Shown here in pieces: positions 7,262 to 13,708 of a stretch of 14,557 bases of DNA. How positions within the stretch are numbered: the first letter of the stretch is position 1; every line of letters begins with the position of its first letter. The DNA is from Sphingomonas sp. (GTDB lineage: Bacteria > Pseudomonadota > Alphaproteobacteria > Sphingomonadales > Sphingomonadaceae), in NCBI GenBank assembly GCA_013822915.1, contig PNLG01000405.1, positions 1 through 14,557 of the forward strand, read 5' to 3'. The notes under the pieces are model-generated. The model had not been told where the DNA came from. It was given only the letters and a program-made list of their open reading frames with translations, and made no database searches. The translations under genes and the position numbers were made by a program.

Positions 7262-7953
7262 TCGCAACCTATCGCTGGGTCGGCGGCGAGGAAGCGATGC
7301 TGCGTTTTGGCAACGGGTCGGGTCCGGTGGCGATCATTTTGCCGCCGCTGTTTGAAGAGCATAACCGCACGCGGCGCCTGATGGTGGAACTGGCGCGGGC
7401 GCTGGCCGCCAGTGGGCTGAACGCCGTCATTCCTGACTTGCCGGGGCAAGGCGAAAGCATGACGCCCACCGAATATGCAACGATCGAGGCCTGGCAGGCG
7501 GCGACCGCCGCGCTGATCGCTACAGTGTCAGAGGGCGGCCCCCCGCATCTGGCGTCGCTAAGGGGCGCAGCAATCCTCGACAGCGTGCCGGGCACCGCAT
7601 CGGTCTGGCGGTTCGCGCCCGTGCCGGGGCGCGCTGTGCTAAACGATCTGCGCCGGGCAGAGGCGGTGTCGGGGCGGCGGGACTGGTCGGGCTTTTCGAT
7701 CGACAGCCCGCCCGCGCGATTGGTCGGAAATGCGATCAATTGGGCGCTGTATGCGGGGTTAGAAGGGCATTCGGCGCTGGGCACGCCGCCCGTGCCGCTG
7801 CGAACGTTGCGGCTGGAAAGTGACCCTGCGCTTGCCGACCGCAAGCTTGCCGGGGCACCGCTGTGGCGCCGGGCCGAGCCGGGGGATGACGCTGAACTTG
7901 CGCGGGCGCTGGCCGACGATCTGGCCGAATGGGTGCGCCATTGCGGCGGATAA
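7258..7953 (+). CDS. Alpha/beta hydrolase, exosortase A system-associated hydrolase 2 type
   Basis: 231 aa from a TTG start that overlaps the carrier-protein stop (TTGA). AAGG at 7247-7250, 7 nt upstream, supports it. The next ATG (7297) would remove the first beta strand. The N-terminal half is a clear alpha/beta hydrolase: VAIILPPLFEEHNRTRRLM (the PP-F-EE-N-SRR type signature of this family), then AVIPDLPGQGES. Where a nucleophile elbow (G-x-S-x-G) is expected, the sequence reads HLASLRGAAIL, with Leu or Arg in place of a clear nucleophile. Either catalysis is lost or another residue is used. It may be an acyl-binding partner of hydrolase 1. Family assignment (TIGR03101 type) comes from the N-terminal signature plus context. 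The C-terminal half is divergent. Confidence 0.82.
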   Translation: MIATYRWVGGEEAMLRFGNGSGPVAIILPPLFEEHNRTRRLMVELARALAASGLNAVIPDLPGQGESMTPTEYATIEAWQAATAALIATVSEGGPPHLASLRGAAILDSVPGTASVWRFAPVPGRAVLNDLRRAEAVSGRRDWSGFSIDSPPARLVGNAINWALYAGLEGHSALGTPPVPLRTLRLESDPALADRKLAGAPLWRRAEPGDDAELARALADDLAEWVRHCGG

Positions 7954-8714
7954 TCGCTTTTCGTTGCGCCGACGAAACGCTGATCGGCTCGCTTGACGCA
8001 GCGGCGGGGACCACCGGCGTGCTCATTGTGTCGGGTGGCAACGAAGTTCGGTGCGGGGCACATCGCGGGATGGCCGCGCTGGCGGCGGCGCTGGCGGCGG
8101 GCGGGGTGCCCGTGTTCCGGTTCGACCGGCGCGGGATTGGCGATTCGAGCGGCACAAATGGCGGGTTCGAAAGCGCCGCCGATGACATCATAGCGGCGGT
8201 AGCGGCGTTCCGCACATGCTGCCCCCACCTGACCCGCATAGTTGGGTTCGGCAATTGCGATGGCGCGAGTGCGCTGGCGCTATTCGGGCATGACGCCGGC
8301 CTCGACGCGCTCGTGCTCGCTAATCCGTGGGTAGTCGCGCCGGTTGACGACCTGCCCCCGGCCGCTGCAATCCGCGCGCGCTATGCCACCCGGTTGCGTG
8401 ATCCCGGACTTTGGGGCAAGTTGGTGCGGGGGCGGATCAGTATCTCAGCCGGTATCAGGGGGTTGAGCCGGATATTTGGCATGCACTCTGACACCGAAGC
8501 GCCGCTCGAGAAGGGCTTTTTTGCGGGGATTGTCTCCATCCCATCCACTGTCATTATTGCAAGGGGCGATGCGACCGCCCAGACGTTTGTGGCCGCCGCA
8601 AAGCGCCGCCGCTGGCGCGGCGCCATGCACATCATCGACACCGCCTCGCACAGCTTTGCCGGACCCGGGGATGCCGAAGCCCTTCTGGCGGCGGTGCGCG
8701 AGGGGGTTCGCTAA
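7929..8714 (+). CDS. Alpha/beta hydrolase with Cys nucleophile, exosortase A system-associated hydrolase 1 type
   Basis: 261 aa. The ATG at 7929 lies inside the end of hydrolase 2 (25-bp overlap). No good Shine-Dalgarno is seen, so coupled translation is likely. Family landmarks are VSGGNEVRCGAHRG (36-47), VFRFDRRGIGDSSG (62-75), the nucleophile elbow GFGNCDGAS (106-114) and the LANPWV block (130-135). The elbow has Cys (C110) rather than Ser. With D214 (ARGDAT) and H241 (TASHSF) it makes a plausible Cys-Asp-His triad, as in dienelactone hydrolases and PHA synthases. Such an enzyme could act as a thioesterase or an acyltransferase on the carrier-bound acyl group; which one cannot be told. The stop is only 3 nt from the stop of convergent trxB. 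TIGR03100 type. Confidence 0.9.
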   Translation: MGAPLRRIIAFRCADETLIGSLDAAAGTTGVLIVSGGNEVRCGAHRGMAALAAALAAGGVPVFRFDRRGIGDSSGTNGGFESAADDIIAAVAAFRTCCPHLTRIVGFGNCDGASALALFGHDAGLDALVLANPWVVAPVDDLPPAAAIRARYATRLRDPGLWGKLVRGRISISAGIRGLSRIFGMHSDTEAPLEKGFFAGIVSIPSTVIIARGDATAQTFVAAAKRRRWRGAMHIIDTASHSFAGPGDAEALLAAVREGVR

Positions 8715-8717
8715 CGA

Positions 8718-9689
8718 TCAGGCCGCCGACATCGCCGCGTGCTCAAACTCGGCTTCGGCCAGGAAGCGTTCGGCATCAAGCGCCGCCATGCACCCCGTGC
8801 CCGCCGCCGTGATTGCCTGACGATAGATTTTGTCCATCACATCGCCGCACGCAAACACGCCGGGCACGCTAGTGCGGGTGGTGCCGGGCGCGACCTCGAT
8901 ATAGCCATCGCTGTCGAGCGTTACATGCCCGCGGAAAATCTCGGTCGCCGGGCTGTGGCCGATTGCGACAAAGCCGCCCTCGACATCAACCACCGACACA
9001 TCGCCGCTCACCCGGTCGCGCAGCTCGATGCCCACCAGCCCCTCGGGCGTGCCACCGCCGACAAACTGGCTGACTTCCTTGTTCCACAGCACCGTGATCT
9101 TGGGATTGGCAAATAGGCGATCCTGCAAAATCCGTTCCGCGCGCAAACTGTCGCGCCGGTGGATCAGCGTGACGTCATCGCTGTGATTGGTGAGGTAGAG
9201 TGCTTCCTCAACCGCAGTATTGCCGCCGCCGATCACCGCGACCCTCTTACCGCGAAAGAAAAAGCCGTCGCACGTCGCACACGCGCTTACCCCCTTGCCT
9301 TTCATTGCATCTTCGCTGTCGAGCCCGAGCCACTTCGCCTGCGCGCCCGTCGCGATGATGAGCACATCGCCCTCATACACATCACCGCCATCACCGATGA
9401 GGCGGAACGGCCGGCGTGACAGATCGACATCGACAATGGTGTCATACATCAACCTTGTGCCGACATGCTCGGCCTGCGCCGACATCTCGTCCATCAGCCA
9501 TGGCCCCTGAATGACATTGCGAAAGCCGGGATAGTTTTCGACATCGGTGGTCGTCATCAACTGGCCACCTGGCTGGATACCCTGCACCAATATTGGCTTC
9601 ATCCCCGCGCGCGCGCCGTAAATCGCCGCCGACAGCCCGGCTGGACCGGAACCAACGATGAGCATGCGGGTGGTGTGCGTGGTGGGCAT
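8718..9689 (-). CDS. trxB: Thioredoxin reductase (NADPH)
   Basis: 323 aa, full length for the low-molecular-weight bacterial enzyme (about 315-330). It reduces thioredoxin with NADPH through FAD and a disulfide. Visible elements are the FAD site VGSGPAGLSAAIYGARAG (12-29), the substrate-side GGQLMTTTDVENYPGF (41-56), the redox-active CATC (C137, C140) in SACATCDGFFFRG, the NADPH site VIGGGNTAVEEA (152-163) and the C-terminal FAD motif GVFACGDVMD followed by YRQAITAAGTGC. All key residues are present. The ATG at 9689 has AGGA (9698-9701) 8 nt upstream. The gene is monocistronic in appearance, follows a tRNA on the same strand, and converges on the hydrolase operon. It does not look related to the XrtA locus. 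Confidence 0.98.
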   Translation of the reverse strand: MPTTHTTRMLIVGSGPAGLSAAIYGARAGMKPILVQGIQPGGQLMTTTDVENYPGFRNVIQGPWLMDEMSAQAEHVGTRLMYDTIVDVDLSRRPFRLIGDGGDVYEGDVLIIATGAQAKWLGLDSEDAMKGKGVSACATCDGFFFRGKRVAVIGGGNTAVEEALYLTNHSDDVTLIHRRDSLRAERILQDRLFANPKITVLWNKEVSQFVGGGTPEGLVGIELRDRVSGDVSVVDVEGGFVAIGHSPATEIFRGHVTLDSDGYIEVAPGTTRTSVPGVFACGDVMDKIYRQAITAAGTGCMAALDAERFLAEAEFEHAAMSAA

Positions 9690-9831
9690 AGTCGATATCC
9701 TGTCTGAATGACGCCGGGCAAGCGCGCAGCATTGCCGCCTAACATGGGAATATCAGGGGAAAGTGCAATTGCTAATACGCGCGCCGCCCGTGCAACCGTT
9801 TCGCTGGCGCGCAAGGCCGCGGGTTCAAAGG

Positions 9832-9908
9832 TGGTAGCGAAGGAGGGACTTGAACCCCCGACCCCAGGATTATGATTCCCGTGCTCTAACCAGCTGAGCT
9901 ACTTCGCC
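9832..9908 (-). tRNA. tRNA-Met (anticodon CAU), elongator type
   Basis: 77 nt including an encoded CCA (9832-9834 on this strand). The cloverleaf closes fully. The 7-bp acceptor is GGCGAAG with CTTCGCT (one G-U). The D-arm is GCTC...GAGC with AGCTGGTTA. The anticodon stem is CGGGA/TCCTG with loop ATCATAA, placing CAT at 9872-9874. The T-arm is GGGGG TTCAAGT CCCTC. The layout, including GGGGTC after the anticodon stem, resembles elongator tRNA-Met. A lysidine-modified tRNA-Ile2 also has a CAU anticodon and cannot be excluded by eye. Initiator tRNA is unlikely, since the anticodon stem lacks the three consecutive G-C pairs next to the loop. Confidence 0.93.
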
Positions 9909-9928
9909 CCAATGGGCTCGCCGTCGCA

Positions 9929-9953
9929 GCGAGCGCGCCGGATAGGCGCTCGC
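9929..9953. terminator. GC-rich hairpin between the 2H-phosphoesterase gene and the tRNA
   Basis: GCGAGCGC (9929-9936) pairs perfectly with GCGCTCGC (9946-9953) around a 9-nt loop. It lies just past the stop of the minus-strand 2H-phosphoesterase gene and 20 nt before the tRNA. There is no T-tract on either side, so it may be a factor-dependent stop, a 3' end stabiliser or a processing signal for the tRNA precursor rather than an intrinsic terminator. Confidence 0.35.
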
Positions 9954-9963
9954 GCCGAAGCGG

Positions 9964-10485
9964 TCAAGGGGTGAACATATGCCGCGACAACGGCGCCCAC
10001 GGGCCGCCGCGATACCACCAGCTCGCCAGCCCCGCGATTGCAACCGGGCGCGGCGCGAAATCGGCCGCCAGCGTGTCAAGCAGCGCACGCGCCTCAGCAG
10101 GCGCCACCTTGTTCTGCACGGTCACATGCGGGCGCCACCCCACCCGGTCCTGTGGGGTTAGCAGCGGTGCAAACGCCTCCGCCAGCCGGGCCCGGATCGC
10201 CTCCAATTCAGTCGATTCGATCCGAAAGGCAACGCCGCGCCCCAGGTTCAGGAGGCCGCCAAGTCGCGCGCGCGGTGGCGGGGTCCGCTGCGTCTCTGCA
10301 ACCAACCGCTGCTTGACCTCGCGCGCGACGCCTGGCGGCAAATGGTGAAGCAGCGTCAGATGCGCGGGGATGACATTACGCTCCGGCGGGAAATGCGCGC
10401 GCCGCAACCCATCGAAATAGGCAAAATCGGCGGGCGCAAACAGTGCCGAAACAATGATCGGCGCGCCAGCCTCATCAGTGCTCAA
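9964..10485 (-). CDS. 2H-phosphoesterase, LigT/2'-5' RNA ligase-like
   Basis: 173 aa from a TTG at 10485. The frame stays open upstream, but the longer reading (to 10593) lies inside kup. The TTG overlaps the kup stop as TTGA and has AGG (10493-10495) 7 nt upstream. The start also lines up with the usual N-terminal strand (PIIVSALFAP). Two H-x-T motifs define the superfamily: H42-L-T44 (AHLTLLHHLP) and H120-V-T122 (RPHVTVQNKV), about 78 residues apart, with pseudo-two-fold symmetry. Members are typically RNA 2',3'-cyclic phosphodiesterases or ligases acting on RNA ends or cyclic nucleotides. The physiological substrate here is unknown. It forms a two-gene unit with kup, conceivably with the tRNA downstream, but no functional link is evident. 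Confidence 0.88.
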   Translation of the reverse strand: MSTDEAGAPIIVSALFAPADFAYFDGLRRAHFPPERNVIPAHLTLLHHLPPGVAREVKQRLVAETQRTPPPRARLGGLLNLGRGVAFRIESTELEAIRARLAEAFAPLLTPQDRVGWRPHVTVQNKVAPAEARALLDTLAADFAPRPVAIAGLASWWYRGGPWAPLSRHMFTP

Positions 10486-12389
10486 ATCTCGACCTGACTG
10501 CCCAGTTCGACCACGCGGTTCGTGGGTAGCCGGAAAAACTCCATCGCGCTTTCGGCATTGCGCAACATCCACGCGAACAATTTCTCGCGCCAAATACTCA
10601 TCCCCGGCTGGTCAGAGGGGAGCAGCGTCTGCCGCGACAGATAAAAACTAGTGTCCATCATCCGGAAATCGGCGCCGCAACTATGCACGCCCGCCATCGC
10701 CGACGGCACATCGGGTTCCTCGACAAAGCCATAGCGCAGGATCATGCGGTGGAAGCCGTGGCCCAAGTCCTCGATCGAGCATCGTTCCCTCTCCGGCACC
10801 ATCGGCACATCGTCAATCCGGACCGTCAACAGGATGATGCGGTCATGCAGCACGCGATTATGCTTCAGATTTTGGAGCAGGGCATGCGGCACGCCCTGCG
10901 CCGTCGATGTCATGAACACCGCGGTGCCGGGCACGCGCGTCGCCGCACTGGCGGCGGAATGGATGAACACGCTCATCGGCATCGCCGTCTCGCGCATCCG
11001 CTCCACCATTAATTGCCGACCCTTGGACCAGGTTGTCAGCACGACGAAAATCGTCAGCCCCACCGCCAGCGGAAACCAGCCGCCATCGGGGATTTTGGTA
11101 AGGTTGGCGGTGAAATAAGCCCCGTCGACGATGAAGAACACGCCCAGCAGCGGCACCGCTTTCCACACTGGCCAGTCCCACAGCCTGAATACGACGATGC
11201 CGAGCAGGCAGGTATCAATCAGCATGGCCCCCGTCACCGCAACCCCATAAGCCGATGTCAGCTGCGACACGCTGCCGAACGACAGCGCCAGAATGATTAC
11301 CATGGTGAGCATTGCCCAGTTGATGATCGGGACATAAATCTGCCCGACCGTGGCGGCGTTGGTGTGTTCGATCCGCAGGCGCGGCATGAAACCCAGCTGA
11401 ATCGCCTGTTGCGTTACCGAAAAAGTACCCGAAATCACGGCTTGGCTCGCGATTGTTGCAGCCAGCGTCGCCAGCACGACAAGCGGCAACCTTAGCGCAT
11501 CGGGCGCCATCAGGAAAAACGGATTGCTCAGTCCCGCCTCGCCCACGCGGAGCAGCAACGCCCCTTGCCCCATATAGTTCAACAAAAGCGCCGGCAGGAC
11601 AAAGAACAGCCACGATACCCGGATAGGATTGCGACCGAATTGCCCCATGTCGGCATACAGTGCCTCTGCCCCCGTCACCGCCAGCACCACCGAGCCGAGC
11701 GCGAGGAACGCGCGCACCGGGTCACTGCCGAAAAACGCCAATGCATGATGGGGCGACAACGCCAGCAGAATGGCGGGCGTCTCGATAATACTCATCAGAC
11801 CTAGCGCGCCGATCACGACGAAATAAATCAGCATGACGGGGCCAAAAAACATGCCGACCCGCGCGGTGCCGGTGCGCTGGATTGAAAACAACACCACCAA
11901 AATGGCGATCGCGAGCGGCACGACCCAGTCTGAAAAACCGGGGGCTGCAACCGTAATCCCCTCCACCGCGCTCAACACCGATACCGCAGGCGTAATCATC
12001 GCATCGCCATAAAATAGCGCGGTCGCCAACACACCAAGCAGGATAATGCCTGTTGACCAGCGCCGGGTCTGGGTCCGGCCCGATACCAGCGCCAAGAGCG
12101 CCAAGCTGCCGCCCGCACCGCGATTGTCGGCGCGCATGATGACGCTGATGTACTTAAAGGTCACCACAATCATCATCGACCAGAAGATCAGGCTGACCAC
12201 ACCCATGATGTGCAGCGCATCGGGCGCGAGCGGATGATGGCCGGTAAAGGCTTCGCGCAACGCATAAAGCGGGCTGGTGCCGATATCGCCAAACACGACC
12301 CCCATGGCGCTTACAGCAAGCGCTGTGGCACCTGACTGCTTGGCCGGAGCCGTGCCATGGGATTGGGGCATAATGGACGCTTCAGTCAT
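10482..12389 (-). CDS. kup: Kup-family potassium uptake transporter
   Basis: 635 aa from the ATG at 12389. A TTG directly upstream (12392) would add one residue. It is an integral inner-membrane, proton-coupled K+ importer. The family signature is GVVFGDIGTSPLYALREAF near residues 30-48. About a dozen hydrophobic helices run to about residue 450, including YKYISVIMRADN-type and FYGDAMITPAVSVLSAVEG segments. A cytoplasmic C-terminal domain of about 180 residues follows, containing VPHALLQNLKHNRVLHD and the terminal FFRLPTNRVVELGSQVEI, characteristic of Kup. Length agrees with E. coli Kup (622 aa). The Shine-Dalgarno is weak. A promoter-like TTGCAG-N17-TAAGGT lies about 115-145 nt upstream, leaving a long pyrimidine-rich leader. 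Downstream it overlaps the 2H-phosphoesterase gene. Confidence 0.97.
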   Translation of the reverse strand: MTEASIMPQSHGTAPAKQSGATALAVSAMGVVFGDIGTSPLYALREAFTGHHPLAPDALHIMGVVSLIFWSMMIVVTFKYISVIMRADNRGAGGSLALLALVSGRTQTRRWSTGIILLGVLATALFYGDAMITPAVSVLSAVEGITVAAPGFSDWVVPLAIAILVVLFSIQRTGTARVGMFFGPVMLIYFVVIGALGLMSIIETPAILLALSPHHALAFFGSDPVRAFLALGSVVLAVTGAEALYADMGQFGRNPIRVSWLFFVLPALLLNYMGQGALLLRVGEAGLSNPFFLMAPDALRLPLVVLATLAATIASQAVISGTFSVTQQAIQLGFMPRLRIEHTNAATVGQIYVPIINWAMLTMVIILALSFGSVSQLTSAYGVAVTGAMLIDTCLLGIVVFRLWDWPVWKAVPLLGVFFIVDGAYFTANLTKIPDGGWFPLAVGLTIFVVLTTWSKGRQLMVERMRETAMPMSVFIHSAASAATRVPGTAVFMTSTAQGVPHALLQNLKHNRVLHDRIILLTVRIDDVPMVPERERCSIEDLGHGFHRMILRYGFVEEPDVPSAMAGVHSCGADFRMMDTSFYLSRQTLLPSDQPGMSIWREKLFAWMLRNAESAMEFFRLPTNRVVELGSQVEI

Positions 12390-12503
12390 CAATGATGCGG
12401 GTCACCAAAAAGGAAAAAACGAAAATTGAAATGAGCGTCCGCCATGCCGATTGAGCATCGAACCATCCAAAAGTCTGAAATAAACGCCCCGTTCCCCGAA
12501 AAA

Positions 12504-12541
12504 ACCTTAGCACTTGCGCTGATAGCCTGCAACGGGACAAT
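12504..12541. promoter_or_regulatory. Overlapping divergent promoter candidates, kup (-) and ald (+)
   Basis: The 204-bp divergent region (12390-12593) holds no gene. On the minus strand, TTGCAG (12532-12527), a 17-nt spacer and TAAGGT (12509-12504) could drive kup. On the plus strand, TTGCGC (12514-12519), a 16-nt spacer and GACAAT (12536-12541) could drive ald. The two share the same bases, so they could not both be occupied at once. Each -35 matches only about half of the consensus. The remainder of the region, towards kup, is A-rich on the plus strand and carries no recognised riboswitch. Confidence 0.3.
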
Positions 12542-12593
12542 GACCGTGCGCGGCGCTATGGTGATGTATTAAACCCGTTGCGGAGAGGACGAA

Positions 12594-13688
12594 ATGCGAG
12601 TCGGTGTTCCCAAGGAAATCAAGAACCACGAATATCGGGTGGGCCTGACCCCGCCGTCTGTCGCTGAACTGGTTCGCGCCGGGCATGATGTGGTGGTCGA
12701 AACCCGCGCCGGGATGGGCATTGATTTTGAGGACGCCGATTATGTCGAGGCGGGTGCGCGCATCGTCGCGACCGCCGCTGAAGTGTTTGCCGCCGCCGAC
12801 ATGATCGTAAAGGTAAAGGAACCGCAGCCGGTCGAAATCGCCATGCTGGAGGCGCGGCACACGCTGTTCACATACCTCCACCTCGCTGCGGACAAGCCGC
12901 AGGCATTGGGCCTGATGGCATCGGGGGCGACCTGCATTGCGTATGAAACGGTAACCGCGCCCGATCGCTCGCTCCCCCTGCTCAAACCGATGAGCGAAGT
13001 TGCCGGGCGCATGTCGGTGCAGGTCGGGGCGCATTATCTGGAAAAGGAACAGGGGGGACGCGGTGTCCTGCTCGGCGGAGTGCCCGGTGTGGCGCCCGCG
13101 CGCGTGGCGATTCTGGGCGGGGGTGTGTCGGGGGTGAATGCGGCGCAAATGGCGGTCGGCATGCGCGCCGATGTGACGATTTACGACATCAACAATGCCC
13201 GGCTTGCCGAACTCGACATGTTTTTCTCCAGCCAGATCAAGACCGCCTATGCGTCATCGGCGGCAATCGCGGCGGCGGTGAAGAACGCGCATCTGGTGAT
13301 CGGCGCGGTGCTGGTGCCCGGTGCGGCGGCGCCAAAGCTGGTCACCCGCGAGATGTTGAAGACGATGAAGCGCGGATCGGTGCTGGTCGATATCGCGATT
13401 GATCAGGGCGGCTGTTTTGAAACCTCGCACCCGACCACGCATGACGACCCGGTGTTTGAGGTGGACGGCGTGATCCATTATTGTGTCGCCAACATGCCGG
13501 GCGCGGTCGCGCGCACATCGGCGTTTGCGCTGAACAATGCGACATTGCCGTTCGCGCTAAAGCTCGCCAATCTGGGCGCCGAGGCCGCGATGGCCGCCGA
13601 CCCGCATCTGGCGAACGGGCTGAACGTGTCGGGCGGCAAAATCCGGCATCAGGCCGTGGCCGACGCGCTTGACCTGCCGATGAACTGA
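12594..13688 (+). CDS. ald: Alanine dehydrogenase
   Basis: 364 aa, normal for the family (about 370). It interconverts L-alanine plus NAD+ with pyruvate, ammonia and NADH, in the cytoplasm. The start MRVGVPKEIKNHEYRVGLTP is diagnostic. Active-site residues are all present at family positions: R15, K75 (KVKEP), H96 (YLHLAAD), D270 (DIAIDQGG) and N300 (VANMPGA). The Rossmann NAD+ site is ILGGGVSGVNAA (173-184), with D198 at the end of the second strand (YDIN). GGAGAGG (12582-12588), 5 nt before the ATG, is a strong Shine-Dalgarno. The AAC(3)-family gene follows after 20 nt on the same strand, so the two may be co-transcribed. No Lrp-type regulator gene is adjacent. Confidence 0.98.
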   Translation: MRVGVPKEIKNHEYRVGLTPPSVAELVRAGHDVVVETRAGMGIDFEDADYVEAGARIVATAAEVFAAADMIVKVKEPQPVEIAMLEARHTLFTYLHLAADKPQALGLMASGATCIAYETVTAPDRSLPLLKPMSEVAGRMSVQVGAHYLEKEQGGRGVLLGGVPGVAPARVAILGGGVSGVNAAQMAVGMRADVTIYDINNARLAELDMFFSSQIKTAYASSAAIAAAVKNAHLVIGAVLVPGAAAPKLVTREMLKTMKRGSVLVDIAIDQGGCFETSHPTTHDDPVFEVDGVIHYCVANMPGAVARTSAFALNNATLPFALKLANLGAEAAMAADPHLANGLNVSGGKIRHQAVADALDLPMN

Positions 13689-13708
13689 TCCGCTGGGGAG
13701 GAATTGCC

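Noticed and set aside
6853..7449. 198-codon minus-strand frame across the divergent promoter region
   Set aside because: It runs through the carrier protein and the intergenic gap with Ser/Thr/Arg-rich sequence and no motif. The carrier protein with its DSI site is the better reading.
7269..8228. 319-codon open frame on the minus strand
   Set aside because: It lies opposite hydrolases 2 and 1, which have clear family motifs. Its product is Arg/Ser/Pro-rich low-complexity sequence typical of antisense frames in GC-rich DNA.
9690..9831. Promoter for trxB between the tRNA and the gene
   Set aside because: Several TTGCAC and TATT-like pieces exist but none has acceptable spacing, so no promoter is called. 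The 142-bp gap otherwise holds nothing I recognise.
9832..9908. tRNA as an attachment site for an integrated element
   Set aside because: No integrase, no repeated tRNA 3' fragment and no change in gene character is seen nearby.
10486..10593. N-terminal extension of the 2H-phosphoesterase to an ATG at 10593
   Set aside because: It would overlap 112 bp of the conserved Kup C-terminus and encodes Arg-rich sequence unlike the family. The TTG at 10485 has a Shine-Dalgarno and fits the fold.
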